64,000 bases of DNA from DATILL01 sp035476575 (lineage in GTDB: Bacteria; Actinomycetota; Actinomycetes; Mycobacteriales; JACQDL01). Shown here piece after piece: positions 11,236 through 22,357 of this stretch. How positions within the stretch are numbered: the stretch's first letter is position 1; the number at the start of each line of letters is the position of its first letter. Position numbers and translations under genes: made by a program. Where the stretch lies: contig DATILL010000150.1 in NCBI GenBank assembly GCA_035476575.1, positions 1 to 64,000 of the forward strand, given 5' to 3'. The notes below the pieces were generated by a model. The model was not told the origin of the DNA. It saw only the letters and a program-made list of their open reading frames with translations, and made no database searches.

Positions 11236-12206
11236 CGCGGCCTCCTCGCATCGAACGTGGAGACGGTGGCGAGCCGCTCGAACAGCCGCCGCTCCTCCTC
11301 GGCCAGCCGGCGGGGCACCATGATCTTCACCTCGGCGAACAGGTCGCCGGGTGCGCCGCGGGGATTGGGCATGCCGCGGCCCTGCAGCCGCAGCCGCTTG
11401 CCGGTGGACGTCCCCGGCGGCACCTTCACCTTCGCCTCGCCGCTGGGCGTGTCGACGGCTACCGACGCGCCGAGCGTCGCCTCCCACGGCGCCAGCGGCA
11501 GGTCGACGGAGATGTCGCGCCCCTCGACCCGGTACCGGGGATGCGGGGCGATGCGCACCGCTAGGTAGAGGTCGCCGGCTGCGGCGCCGTCACTGCCCTG
11601 GCCTCCCTGCCCGGCGAGCCGGATCCGCTGGCCGTCGGTGACGCCAGCGGGGATGTTCACCTCGAACGTCCGCGACCCGCCCGGGCCGGCGAGCGTGATC
11701 GAGCGGCGACCGCCACCGTACGCCTCCTCCACAGTCAGCTCCAGCTCGGCTTCCTGGTCGGCGCCGGCAATCGGCCCCCACCCCCGGCGGACCCGGCCGG
11801 AGAACACCCCACCGAAGAGGTCCTCGAGGTCGATGTCCTCGCCCATGCCCGAGCCGAACCAAACCTCCTCGCCCTCGCCCGGCCCCGGTCCACCGCGCGG
11901 CGCCTGTCCACGCCGGGCGCCGGCTCCCGCGCCCGATCTGGGGCGCGCCCACGTTTGGGGGTCGACCCCCTCCGGCACCCGTCGGAAATCCCGCCCGAAG
12001 GCGTCGTACCGCTTACGGGTGTCCGGATCGGAGAGCACGTCGTACGCCTCGGCGATCTCCTTGAACCGCTCCTCCGCTCCAGGATCGGAGTTGACGTCGG
12101 GGTGGTAGGTGCGGGCCAGCTTGCGGTACGCCCGCTGAATCTCCTCCGGGCTGGCGGTTTTCGGCACCCCCAACACCTCGTAGAAATCGCGGGCCGCCGC
12201 TGCCAT
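11232..12206 (-). CDS. dnaJ: DnaJ-type co-chaperone, CbpA class
   Basis: This 324-residue protein has a J-domain (residues 6-72; HPD in ARTYHPDVNSD), a glycine-rich linker, and two C-terminal substrate-binding beta domains. The four CxxCxGxG zinc repeats of class I DnaJ are absent, so it is a class II/CbpA-type protein. It would deliver unfolded proteins to DnaK and stimulate its ATPase. The ATG at 12206 shares a base with the grpE stop (TGATG), and its own stop overlaps the cbpM-like start, giving tight translational coupling. Confidence 0.93.
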   Translation of the reverse strand: MAAAARDFYEVLGVPKTASPEEIQRAYRKLARTYHPDVNSDPGAEERFKEIAEAYDVLSDPDTRKRYDAFGRDFRRVPEGVDPQTWARPRSGAGAGARRGQAPRGGPGPGEGEEVWFGSGMGEDIDLEDLFGGVFSGRVRRGWGPIAGADQEAELELTVEEAYGGGRRSITLAGPGGSRTFEVNIPAGVTDGQRIRLAGQGGQGSDGAAAGDLYLAVRIAPHPRYRVEGRDISVDLPLAPWEATLGASVAVDTPSGEAKVKVPPGTSTGKRLRLQGRGMPNPRGAPGDLFAEVKIMVPRRLAEEERRLFERLATVSTFDARRPR

Positions 12207-12742
12207 CAATCGCTCCTCGCCACCACGACGGCGGCCGGTCGCAGCTGTCGCTCGTCGTCGCCGTACCGGGGTCGCACGACGTGGACCACCGTGCCGGCCC
12301 GACCGCCCGCGTCGGGCACGGTCGCGACCGCCTCGTGGCGGGCCGGGTCGAACGGCTCGCCGAGGTCGGAGCGGCGCGGGAAGCCGAGCCGGGCGAGCAG
12401 GGCGACCGCCTCGTCCCGTACGGCCCGGACGCCTTCGACGATCGCGCCGGGATTGGCCTCGGCGTGCTCCAGCGCGCGGTCGAGGTCGTCCAGCACGGGC
12501 AGCCACTGCGCCGCCACCCGGGCTCGTTCCTCGGCCCGCTGGCGCTCGACCTCGCGGGCCATGCGCTTGCGGAAGTTGTCGAAGTCGGCGAGCGCCTGCC
12601 GGTACCGGTGCTCCAAGTCCGCTAGCCGGGCCCGCAACTCGTCGGCCGGCTCGGCCTCCGCCCGGCCGTCCCGTCGCTCGGTCTCAGGCCGTTCGGCGGC
12701 CGCCGCCTCCGGCTCCGGCTGCGGTGCGTTCTGCTCAGCCAT
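12206..12742 (-). CDS. grpE: Nucleotide exchange factor GrpE
   Basis: The 178-residue protein has an acidic, low-complexity start (about 1-35), a long coiled coil (36-85) with YRQALADFDNFRKRM, and a C-terminal beta wing with GEPFDPARHEAVATV. These are the family hallmarks. GrpE releases ADP from DnaK. It starts four bases after the dnaK stop and overlaps dnaJ by one base. Confidence 0.94.
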   Translation of the reverse strand: MAEQNAPQPEPEAAAAERPETERRDGRAEAEPADELRARLADLEHRYRQALADFDNFRKRMAREVERQRAEERARVAAQWLPVLDDLDRALEHAEANPGAIVEGVRAVRDEAVALLARLGFPRRSDLGEPFDPARHEAVATVPDAGGRAGTVVHVVRPRYGDDERQLRPAAVVVARSD

Positions 12743-12746
12743 GGCG

Positions 12747-14630
<1,884 letters not shown>

Positions 14631-14902
14631 GACATTTCCTCCGCATCTCGTCGCCTACGACCCGATGGCGGGCGACGACCGCGCTGCCTGGGCCGTATCG
14701 GGCACGGGCCACCGCGAGCACAGGTACGGCCCGGCGCGTCGCTGAACGCCGTCCGCCCATTCTAGATCCAGGTTTGCCGAGTCGGCGGTGCCCGGCATCC
14801 CGCGGTCGCGTAGTTATCCGGCGGGCATCCTCGTCGCTACTGACATGGCGACCCCGGCCCGTGGGTACTCCTCATGGATGTCGAGCCGGGCAGGCGATTG
14901 CC
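14631..14902. promoter_or_regulatory. Divergent intergenic region upstream of dnaK operon
   Basis: These 272 bases separate dnaK (minus) from the LuxR-type gene (plus) and must hold the operon promoter. I see no CIRCE element and no HAIR (CTTGAGT-type) operator. An 8-bp inverted repeat, GGGCCGTA at 14690-14697 and TACGGCCC at 14725-14732, with a 27-base spacer could be a regulator site. No convincing -35/-10 pair can be assigned by eye. Confidence 0.3.
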
Positions 14903-16983
14903 ATGCAGACCAGGCCAGCACAGTCGAGTCAACGCGCCGTCCGCCCGCCCGGCCGCCTCCCGGCTCCGCTGCGGCCGCTCTCCGCGGGAGCGGTCCAACT
15001 GCTAGAGGTCGCCGCGGTGTTCGACGCGCCGTTCTCGGTCGAGGATGTCGCCGAGGTGCTCGGTGAGCCGGTCGGCAGGATCCTTCCGGCGCTGCGGGAA
15101 GCGCTCGCCGCCGCAGTGGTCGTTCCAAGCGCGGATCTCATCGCGTACGGCTCGCAGCAGGTGCGCCGGGCGGCTGTGGCCCGGATCCCGCAACCCATCC
15201 GGCTGGCCCTGCATCGACAGGTCGGTATGGTGCTGCTCGCGCGCGGCGAATCGGCGGTGCGCGCCGTGCCACACCTCCTCCAGAGCGTGCGGCCCGGTGA
15301 CCGCCAGACGCTGGCCGCGTTCGACCGGGGGGCCCGGGAGCTGACCGCGAGCGCGCCGGAGATCGCAGCCAACCTCGCGCTGCACGTTCTGCGACTGACC
15401 GACCCCACCGACGCCGAGCACCTGCCGCGCAGCGAGATCGCGATCGACGCGCTCGTGGCCGCGCGGCGCGTCGCCGAGGCCGAAGCGCTCGCCCGGCACG
15501 CGCTCGGCCATGCCCTGTCGTCGGCCGAGGGGGCGGCCCGGATCCGCCTCACGCTCGCCGGCATCCTGTTCGTCGGTGGAGAGCCCGAGGCCGCGGTGGC
15601 CGAGGCAGAAGCCGTGCTTGCCACCGGCTGCCTGCCCGAGGAGCTATACGACGCCGCCGAGCTGGCCCGACTGCACGCCCTGCTGGCCCTGCACGACGTC
15701 ATCCGGGCGAAGGTGACCGCCGAGGCCATCCTCGCCGGTGACGCGCGGGGGGTCGGCGACACCGCCCTCGCGGCGGCCATCCGGACCCTCGCCTGGATCG
15801 CGTGGGACCAGGGTCGCGCGGCCGCCGCCGTGGGCCTGGCCCGGGCCGCGGTACGGCGGGCGGCTCGGGCTCCGGCCCGCGGGCAATACCGGGGTCTGGG
15901 ACTGGCGTCGATGCTCATCGCCCTGGGCGACTTCGACGAAGCGGCCGGCTGTCTCAAGCGGGCGACCGAGGAGATCGAGCGGCTCGCCGATCCGCTGTGG
16001 GAGATCGTCCCCCCGCTGTTCGCCGCGCGCCTGGGCCTCGCGGCCGGCCGGCTCGACGACGCCCTGGCGCACGCCCGGCTCGTCCTGGAGATCGCGACCG
16101 AAGCCGGCACCCGGATGTTCGTCCCGCTGGCGTACGCCACCGTGGCGCAGGTGGCGTTGCTGCGCGGCGACCTGCGCGAAGCCAGCGAGTACGCCGAACG
16201 CTGCCGGGGCGAGCCCGCCGCCGGACGGGTGCGGTTCGGCACGGCCACGTACGCCTGGACCCACGCCCGCGTCGCCGAGGCCGAAGGCGGCCCGGCGGCG
16301 GCCATGGCGGTGCTGGGCGAGCAGTACGAGCCGCTGCCGACCGAGCCGATCCTCCTCGTGGAGGAGCCGTGCGCGGCGTCCTGGCTGACCCGCGTCGCGC
16401 TCGGGGTCGGCGACCGGGACCGCGCCGAGATGGTCGCCGCCTGCGCCAACCAGCTCGCCGCGAACAACCCCGAGCTGCCGTCGATCGCGGCCGCCGCCAC
16501 CCACGCCCGCGGCCTGCTGGACCGCGACGCCGCGGCGTTCGAGCACGCGGCGACCGGCTACCGGCACCCGTGGGCGGTGGCCTCCGCGCTGGAGGACGCT
16601 GGCGTGGCCGCTGCCGCGACGGCGACCAGACGGCGGCTCGCGGCGCGTTCAGCCGGGCCCTAACGGCGTACGACCGGGCAGGCGCCGACCGGGACGCGGC
16701 ACGCCTGCGCGCCCGGCTGCGCGACCTAGGGGTCCGGTACTGCCACTGGACCCGGGCGGAGCGCCCCGCGACGGGCTGGACCAGCCTCACCGAAACCGAG
16801 CGGCAGGTTGCCTACGTCGTCTCGGAAGGGCTCACGAACGCCCAGGCGGCCGGGCGGCTCTTCGTGTCGAGGCACACCATCGACTTCCACCTCCGCAAGA
16901 TCTTCCGCAAGCTCGGCGTCCATTCCCGGATGGAGCTGGCCCGGCTCGTCCTGCAGCGCGCCGGGGAGCCCGGTACGCCATAG
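14903..16983 (+). pseudogene. LuxR-family regulator with TPR region, frameshifted before the HTH
   Basis: The first frame (14903-16663) encodes about 585 residues: a winged-helix-like start (LLEVAAVFDAPFSVEDVAEV), then a long alpha-helical TPR-like region. The final part, AFSRALTAYDRAGADRDAARL followed by a GerE/LuxR HTH (LTETERQVAYVVSEGLTNAQ, then SRHTIDFHLRKIFRKLGV), lies in another frame ending at 16983. Removing one base near 16615 would join them. Large ATP-binding LuxR (LAL) regulators normally carry an N-terminal AAA module, which is missing here. It could have controlled the divergent chaperone operon; as read it would make a protein without its DNA-binding domain. Confidence 0.7.
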
Positions 16984-17094
16984 CACGGCGACGGATACCG
17001 GCCGCCGGGCGCAGCGCTCGTGGGGAGACAGACGAGCCCGGTCCCGGCGGCCGGTATGTTCAGGTGCGGCCGCGTACACACTCAGCTCCGCGGG

Positions 17095-17670
17095 CCGGCA
17101 CTCAGACTGGCGCTCAGCTCCCGGCGGTCGCCGACCGGTGCCGGAGGTGTACGGCGGGTGCTGTTCGCGCCAGGCTTCGGCGAGCAACAGGACACCGGCG
17201 ACGATCGCGTAGACGCCTATCACCACCGCGAGCGCGACGGCGCCGATCGTGGGCCGCAGCAGGATCAGGACGCCGGCCACGATGGAGGCGACACCGGTCA
17301 GGAGCAGCAGCCACTGTCCGCGTACCCGGGTGGCGAGCCGGATGTCCATGGCGCTGGTGACCAGGGCCCACGCGCCGACCAGGACCACCAGCGCCAGGTG
17401 CGGTGATGTGTCGGACCAGACCCAGGCCACCACTGCGGCGACCACGCTCAGCAACCCCAAGACGACGTACGCCGGGCGCCGGGCGCCGTTCCGCACCCGG
17501 CGGAAAGCGCCTACCGGTATCGCGACACCGGTGCCGAACGCGTACGCGCCGAACAGCAGAGCCAGTACCACCACCGTCACGTCAGGCCACAGCAGGGACC
17601 AGCGCGCCGAATACGATCGCGGCGATCCCGCGAAGGACCAGCAGCCATCCGTGCCTGTTCCATCCCGTCA
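17095..17670 (-). pseudogene. Second HdeD-family protein, frameshifted
   Basis: A GTG at 17670 opens WNRHGWLLVLRGIAAIVFGA, the HdeD start. An extra C near 17588 then shifts the frame, and the remaining helices (DVTVVVLALLFGAYAFGTG..., ILLRPTIGAVALAVVIGVYA) continue in the next frame down to about 17095. The frame then runs without a stop deep into the antisense of the LuxR gene (to 16726), so the normal end is also lost. It is probably a dead copy of the gene at 5497-6078, though divergent in sequence. Confidence 0.7.
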
Positions 17671-17871
17671 CCTCTCATCCGCCTATCCGCGTTCGGACCG
17701 GGGGATCGACGTCCAGCCTCGGTGCCGCACGGGTGAGCGGGAACTCGCCCGAGGAGGATGAACGCCGGCGCGGGGCTGACGGGTTCGTCCCACCCGGGGA
17801 TCGCATCTCACCCGTCGGGCGAAACCGTCGGTGGAGACACATGACGTGCCACAGCCTGGGAGGCGACACCG
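17671..17871. other. Intergenic, no gene seen
   Basis: No credible reading frame. It lies between two decayed genes that point away from each other and presumably held their promoters. No repeat or hairpin of note was seen. Confidence 0.4.
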
Positions 17872-18060
17872 ATGAGCGCACCGACGACAACCCGGACGGA
17901 CGAACAGATCCAGCTCGACAACGCACCGACACGGACATCGCCGCCGCCGCGGCGCGGGCGCTCGCGTGGGACGCCTTCGTGCCCGAGGACAAGGTGAGCG
18001 TGACCGTCTCCAATGGATGGGTCACGCTCAAGGACGAGGTCGACTGGGAGTCCTCGCCGG
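17872..18060 (+). pseudogene. BON-domain protein with internal deletion and lost C-terminus
   Basis: An ATG at 17873 starts SAPTTTRTDEQIQLD, the usual N-terminus of two-BON-domain actinomycete proteins. The next bases, in a shifted frame, read TDTDIAAAAARALAWDAFVPEDK and then VSVTVSNGWVTLKDEVDWE, the start of the second BON domain. The first BON domain is thus deleted out of frame. Coding match stops at about 18060. BON proteins are envelope or stress proteins that bind membranes, which fits the theme of the island. This one is dead. Confidence 0.65.
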
Positions 18061-18740
18061 CTCGGGTGCGGGCGGCGGCGAGTTCATGCTCGGCGGTCAC
18101 CTCACCGGTACAGGCCGCACCCAGGAGGGCGTAGGCCAGGTCCGGGCCGCCGAGGGCATCGGTCAGCCACCACGCCGCCATCACCACCGCGACGCGAGCG
18201 ACCACTGACAGGGCCTGTTCGCGTTCGGTCATGATCCGAAGCGCCGCCAACCGCTGAGGAGCCGGCACCCGACGAACACCGCGCGGCTCACGGACGGCGC
18301 TGCACGACAAGCTCGGCGAGGCGCTGTACCTCGTCCAGCAGATCGACCGGTCCGCGGACTGACGCTCGGCAGCCGGCCAGCACGGCCGGCCCGCGTGACG
18401 CTGGGTCGTCGACATCGAGGTGGATGTCGAGGTACGAGTAGCGCTGGCCGATCGCCCGACCAGCGCACCGTCGGCCCGGCCCGTCATGTCGGTCCATGTG
18501 ACCCTGCGACAGGCCGTGTTGGCTCGCATGTCGCCGAGCCAAATGGGGGTCGGTCTGGCACTAATAAATGATCACCGGGGCTGAAGGCGCGACGGTCTCC
18601 GGGGTGAACTCGACGAAGTACTTGCCGGCGGGTGAACAGGTTGGCGCCGTCGGCCTGGGTGAGGAACCCCTCCAGCGGCGGGCGTGGCGCACACCCGCTT
18701 CAACCTGTGCTGGCAAGGCGGTCAGTGCTACCTCGAAGTT
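18061..18740. other. Scrambled gene fragments
   Basis: Several short stretches look like pieces of unrelated proteins. On the minus strand from 18232 to about 18065 is a membrane-like stretch (MTEREQALSVVARVAVVMAAW then WLTDALGGPDLAYALLGAACT). On the minus strand at about 18475-18290 is IGQRYSYLDIHLDVDDPASRG followed by LLDEVQRLAELVVQRRP. Neither family is recognised and none has a complete gene structure. The stretch 18560-18740 shows no assignable coding frame. Confidence 0.35.
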
Positions 18741-19076
18741 CACTCGTCAGACCGAAACTTCGCTGGCTCTGGTCGCGTCGCGCCCGCCTGCGCGCCCATC
18801 TGGAGCAGTGCACCGCCCGCGCCCAGGCCCTCAGCATCAAGCTCAGTCCGGACGCCTTCGTCTTCTCACCCGCACCGGACGGCACCGAGCCGACGAAGCT
18901 CGACACCGTCACCCAGAAGTACGCCAGGATGGCCGCTAAGCTCGGCATCGACACCCATCTGCACAACCTGCGCCACTACTCCGCCACCGAGCTGATCGCC
19001 GCCGGTGTCGACATCCGCACCGTCGCCGGCCGCCTCGGCCACGGCGGCGGTGGAGCCACCACCCTCCGCGTATACG
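18741..19076 (+). pseudogene. Tyrosine recombinase (phage-type integrase), C-terminal part cut by IS
   Basis: The plus frame gives the catalytic half of an actinomycete integrase: PDAFVFSPAPDGTEPTKLDTV, then HLHNLRHYSATELIAAGVD and VRTVAGRLGHGGGG-type sequence (here IRTVAGRLGHGGGG) with TTLRVY. The HxxR box is intact. The final codon before the break is the catalytic tyrosine (VY), after which the sequence turns into the inverted repeat of an ISL3-like element at 19077. The N-terminal half is also missing. The element it once served is unknown; it was probably the island holding the stress genes or the RiPP cluster. Confidence 0.75.
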
Positions 19077-20491
19077 GGCTCTTCGCATCTGGCTGGGTAG
19101 TGTGTTCAGGCTGCTACTGGTTGTGAGGTGGTGGTTGTGACGGTGTGTAGCCGTTCGGGGCGGGTGGAGCGGGAGGCGGTGTAGTGGGAGCGGCGTTGCT
19201 GGTTGGTGACGTCGGTCAGGCCGAAGGCTGTTCTGTAGACGGGCTTGATGAGGTGGTTGACGCCCTCTGCGGCGGTGTTGCTGTGTCCGGTGAGCACGGC
19301 GCGGGCGGTCTCGGCGCGCCGGGTGGAGACGGTCTCGGCGAGGGTCTGGATCTCCGGGACGGTGGCGCCGGTGGTGGCGGCGAAGTCGAAGAACGTCTCC
19401 AGCGCCGTGGTGACCTGCTCGCGGGTGGCAGCGAGGCCGGTGCGGTTGGGGGAGAGTTTGGCCTGGTCGCGGAGTGGTTCCTTGGCGCGCCAGGCGGCGC
19501 CGGTCTGCTGGCCGTCTTCGCCGAGGTCGGCCAGCGCGCACAGCAGCTTGTGCCGGGCGGTGGTGGACAGCCGCTCCTGGCCGCGGCGGAGCAGGTTCTT
19601 GATGGTGTGCTCCAGGTCACCGGCCCGTTCGCGGCGGGGGTAGGTGAGGCGGCGGCGCACGTCACCGACGGTCTTGTTGGCCAGCTGCGCCAGGTGGAAC
19701 GGATCGACGACCAGCCGCGCGTTGGGCAGCAGGCCGCTGCCGAGGACGGCGGACTTGTACACCGTGGACATGTCGATGCTCACCCAGCGGATGCCGGCCC
19801 GCCAGGCCGGGTCGGTCCCGGCCAGCCAGCCGGTCACGCCGGCCTTGGCCCGGCCCTGGACCTGGCCGAGCAGCCCGTGCCCGCCCGCGGGGCCGACGAG
19901 CACACTCTGCCAGCGGTCGGCGTCGGCCACCCACGCCCCGCTGGCCGCATCGCGGTGGTACAACGGCTTGCCACCTCGATGGTCGCCGGTCCCGAGCACC
20001 TCCACCGGCGGCAGCAGCCCGCTCACCGATCGGCGGACTCGGGTGGCCGGGCCAGCCTCGGCAGGACAGGCGCCCCCGCAGGCCTCGGTCCGGGCGCCGC
20101 TGTCGGTCTCGGCGTCGCCGTCGCTGTCGGTCTGGGCGTCGGCCGTGGTGTCGGTGAGGTGGATGCCCGCCTCGGCGGCCACCCCGGACACCACGCCTGC
20201 TGACCGGATGCGGTCCTCACGTGCACCGTCCAAGACCCGTCAACCTCCCGTTCCACGACCTCGACCTCGACTCCGCTCAGCCCCAGCAGCTCGGCCAGTG
20301 CAGCACCCTGCGACACGCGCCCGCCCGCCCATCCGCCCGATGATCCTTGATCTTGTCGGACGAAGATCATCCTGGATGGGTGGGCGCGTTCCTGTCCGAC
20401 ACGCCAACACGACACCAACCACAGACCATGACAACCGGCGATCACTACAAGGGTGCGACCGATTACAGAATCCAGCTCACTGCGTAGAGCC
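19077..20491. mobile_element. ISL3-family-like insertion sequence (degenerate)
   Basis: The left end reads GGCTCTTCGCATCTGG at 19077-19092. The right end, read on the minus strand, is GGCTCTACGCAGTGAGCTGG at 20491-20472. The first ten bases match except one, and GGCTCTTC-type ends are typical of ISL3. The 1.4-kb length fits the family. The left flank is CGTATACG, but the right flank (ATCAGGCG) does not repeat it, so the element is old or its right flank was rearranged. It contains one damaged transposase gene. Confidence 0.65.
19106..20316 (-). pseudogene. ISL3-family transposase, decayed
   Basis: A GTG at 20316 opens AELLGLSGVEVEVVEREVDG, the usual ISL3 start, but this frame decays before the zinc-finger region. 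The core continues in another frame down to 19106 with DRWQSVLVGPAGGHGLLGQV, IRWVSIDMSTVYKSAV, VVDPFHLAQLANKTVGDVRR and NTAAEGVNHLIKPVYRTAFG, all ISL3 landmarks. The first catalytic Asp (family LGIDE) is replaced in LGTGDHRGGKP. Frame loss plus loss of that residue mean it cannot catalyse transposition. Confidence 0.78.
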
Positions 20492-20513
20492 ATCAGGCGG
20501 GGGGAGTCGCCCG

Positions 20514-20690
20514 GTGCCCAACGTGCTAGGACCCGTCCGTCCATTCGCCGCGACGCTCGGGGTGCGGCCCATCGAGCTGGGGAAGCACGACACGAAGGCG
20601 TCGAAGGTCACGAAGATTGAGGCGACCAAGCAGAATCTCGACAACAAAGAGGTCCCGGACACCATCCAGAAGGTCGAGACTGACACCTGA
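20514..20690 (+). CDS. Putative ATP-grasp-modified RiPP precursor (TgmA-like)
   Basis: A GTG at 20514, eight bases after GGGGGAG, encodes 58 residues. VRPFAATL near the start and PIELGKHDT further on recall the RPF...G-K-H-(G/D)-T signature of TgmA-type graspetide precursors. The tail is rich in Thr, Glu, Asp and Lys (KIEATKQNLDNKEVPDT), the residues that ATP-grasp ligases join as omega-esters or amides. Typical leaders have about 20-30 more residues between the two motifs, so an internal deletion is likely. It lies 26 bases before the ATP-grasp remnant, as expected for tgmA-tgmB. Because its ligase is broken, the peptide is probably never matured. Confidence 0.58.
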   Translation: MPNVLGPVRPFAATLGVRPIELGKHDTKASKVTKIEATKQNLDNKEVPDTIQKVETDT

Positions 20691-20716
20691 TGCGTCGGCC
20701 CTGAACGGAATGTGCA

Positions 20717-21240
20717 ATGAACCGCTTGGACGGAACAGTGCTCTTGCTCAGCGGCACCGACGATCACACGACCGAGGCGGTCAACGAGGCTCTACGGCGT
20801 CTCGGCGCCAAGGTGGCGCGGATGGATGCCGGAGATTTTCCGCAGTCGATGACCCTCGTAGCGAAAAGCGCCGAGTCGGGAACCTGGTCAGGTCGCCTCG
20901 TCAGCACGCAGGGCTCGATCGAGTTCCACGTCGCTGCACGCGTAGGCCTGACGACGCCTCGAACGCTGGTCACCAACGACTACACGGCGTTGCGAGACTT
21001 CGCCGCTGAGATCGACGGGCCGCTCGTATGCAAACAGATGTCGGCACTAGTTCTGTATGACCACGGGAAGCCACGTCTGACCTACACCACGCGCGTCGAG
21101 GTCGCCGACGTCAGCCCGACAGATCTCGCGGTGACCGCGAACCAGTTTCAGGAGGTTCCCAAGGCTCGCGAGGCGTGGGTCATAATGGTCGGCGAAAGAC
21201 CATTGGCGGTGGCCATCCAAGCTGAGTCCGACGAGTCGTA
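20717..21240 (+). pseudogene. ATP-grasp RiPP ligase (TgmB-like), internally deleted and 3' truncated
   Basis: The start (TVLLLSGTDDHTTEAVNEAL, then RLGAKVARMDAGDFPQSM) matches TgmB-type graspetide ligases. After about residue 70 it jumps to VGLTTPRTLVTNDYTALRDF, skipping about 60 family residues. It continues through CKQMSALVLYDHGKPRLTYT, VEVADVSPTDLAVTANQFQE and WVIMVGERPLAVAIQAESDE. At SYVDW (about 21240) it is fused out of frame to a methyltransferase; the C-terminal third with the metal-binding residues is gone. Intact enzymes of about 320 residues use ATP to macrocyclise the precursor. This one should be inactive. Confidence 0.78.
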
Positions 21241-21941
21241 CGTGGACTGGCTACCGGCCGCATCTGACGGCGGGGCACGGCGCGGCCGGTGTCCCGGAAC
21301 GGGCGCCGTTCGACCGTATCGTCGCCACCGCCGCTATCTCCGCCGTGCCGCCCGCCTGGATTGATCAGCTCACGCCCGGCGGGATGATTCTCACAGACCT
21401 GCGCGGCGAGCTGGCCAGCAGCCTCATCGCACTCCGCAAGACCGCGCCCGACACGGTCTCCGGCCGTTTCCTGTCGGTGCCCGGGCACTTCATGTGGCTC
21501 CGCGCCGAAATCGACAACCCACTTCGCGACGGCGGCAGCTACCTGATGGAAATCAACATCGGCAACCCACGCCATACGGCCACCGCCGTGGGACCGGATA
21601 TTCTCGACGACCCGAACCTGCGGTTCCTCGTTCAGCGCCGGGCCCCGCGGAGCCAGAGCATTTACCGCATCGACTGTCATGGGCGCGACGTGGTCGAGGT
21701 CAACGCGGGTCAGTCTCGGGCGCATCTCGACACTGCCCCGCTCGGCGACGGCCTACACGAGGTCACTGAAATTGGACCGGACTGCGCGTGGAAATGCGTC
21801 GACTCCACCATCGACCTGTGGAACCACCTCGGCCGTCCCGTCCGTGAACGGTTCGGGCTCACTGCCACAGCCGACGGCACCCACATCCTCTGGCTCGACC
21901 AACCCGGCACCAACCACGCCTGGCTGCTACCGAACCCCTAA
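21240..21941 (+). pseudogene. PIMT-like methyltransferase of graspetide clusters (TgmC-like), 5' truncated
   Basis: From about 21240 the frame reads TGYRPHLTAGHGAAGVPERA, then PFDRIVATAAISAVPPAWID and QLTPGGMILTDLRG, the second half of the methylase fold of protein L-isoaspartate O-methyltransferase. The C-terminal extension found in ATP-grasp RiPP clusters follows (LWNHLGRPVRERFGLT, HILWLDQPG). The N-terminal half with the SAM-binding GxGxG is missing, lost in the same deletion that removed the end of the ATP-grasp gene. In the fuscimiditide pathway such an enzyme installs an aspartimide. Here it is a remnant ending at the TAA of 21939-21941. Confidence 0.78.
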
Positions 21942-21946
21942 CCCTA

Positions 21947-21977
21947 GCCCGGGACTTTCAGACGAGCGTTCCCGGGC
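21947..21977. terminator. Possible hairpin after the RiPP remnant
   Basis: GCCCGGGA at 21947-21954 pairs with TCCCGGGC at 21970-21977 across a 15-base loop. It lies between convergent genes and could end transcription from either side, but there is no T-run. Confidence 0.35.
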
Positions 21978-22058
21978 AGAGCAACCACCGCCAGCGCCGG
22001 ATGGGCCGACGGCTGGGCGCCCGCGACCCACCTGTGGGCCAGTGCCCGTGCCGAGGGG

Positions 22059-22289
22059 TCAGGCGCCGGCGACGAAGCCGACCCGGCGCAGCTCGGTCTC
22101 GGCGATCTCGACGTAGGCAATGATGCCGGCCTGCACGATGATCCGGCGGCCCTTGTCGTCCACCAGCCTGAGCACGCCCTTCGGATCCTGCAGCGCCTCG
22201 GCGACCATCTGCTCGACCTCGGCGGGGTTCTGCGCGCTCTCGAAGACGATCTCGCGCGGCGTGTGCTGCACGCCGATCTTGACCTCCAC
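22059..22289 (-). CDS. DUF3107 family protein
   Basis: This 76-residue protein matches DUF3107 throughout: VEVKIGVQHTPREIVFES, AEVEQMVAEAL, DDKGRRIIVQAGIIAYVEI and a final RVGF. The GTG at 22289 has an AAGGAGG site. The family is nearly universal in actinomycetes and usually lies next to a TetR regulator, as here (955 bases away); its function is unknown. It corresponds in position to the TB9.4 gene of M. tuberculosis. It marks the return to core genome after the decayed island. Confidence 0.86.
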   Translation of the reverse strand: MEVKIGVQHTPREIVFESAQNPAEVEQMVAEALQDPKGVLRLVDDKGRRIIVQAGIIAYVEIAETELRRVGFVAGA

Positions 22290-22357
22290 CGCGGCTGCCT
22301 CCTTGCTGGGCTGTTGTGGCAAGGCTAGCGTCCCCACCGCGATGTCCACATCGCGGC

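Noticed and set aside
14631..14902. A CIRCE or HAIR operator upstream of dnaK
   Set aside because: Neither consensus is visible on reading both strands; only a weak 8-bp inverted repeat is present.
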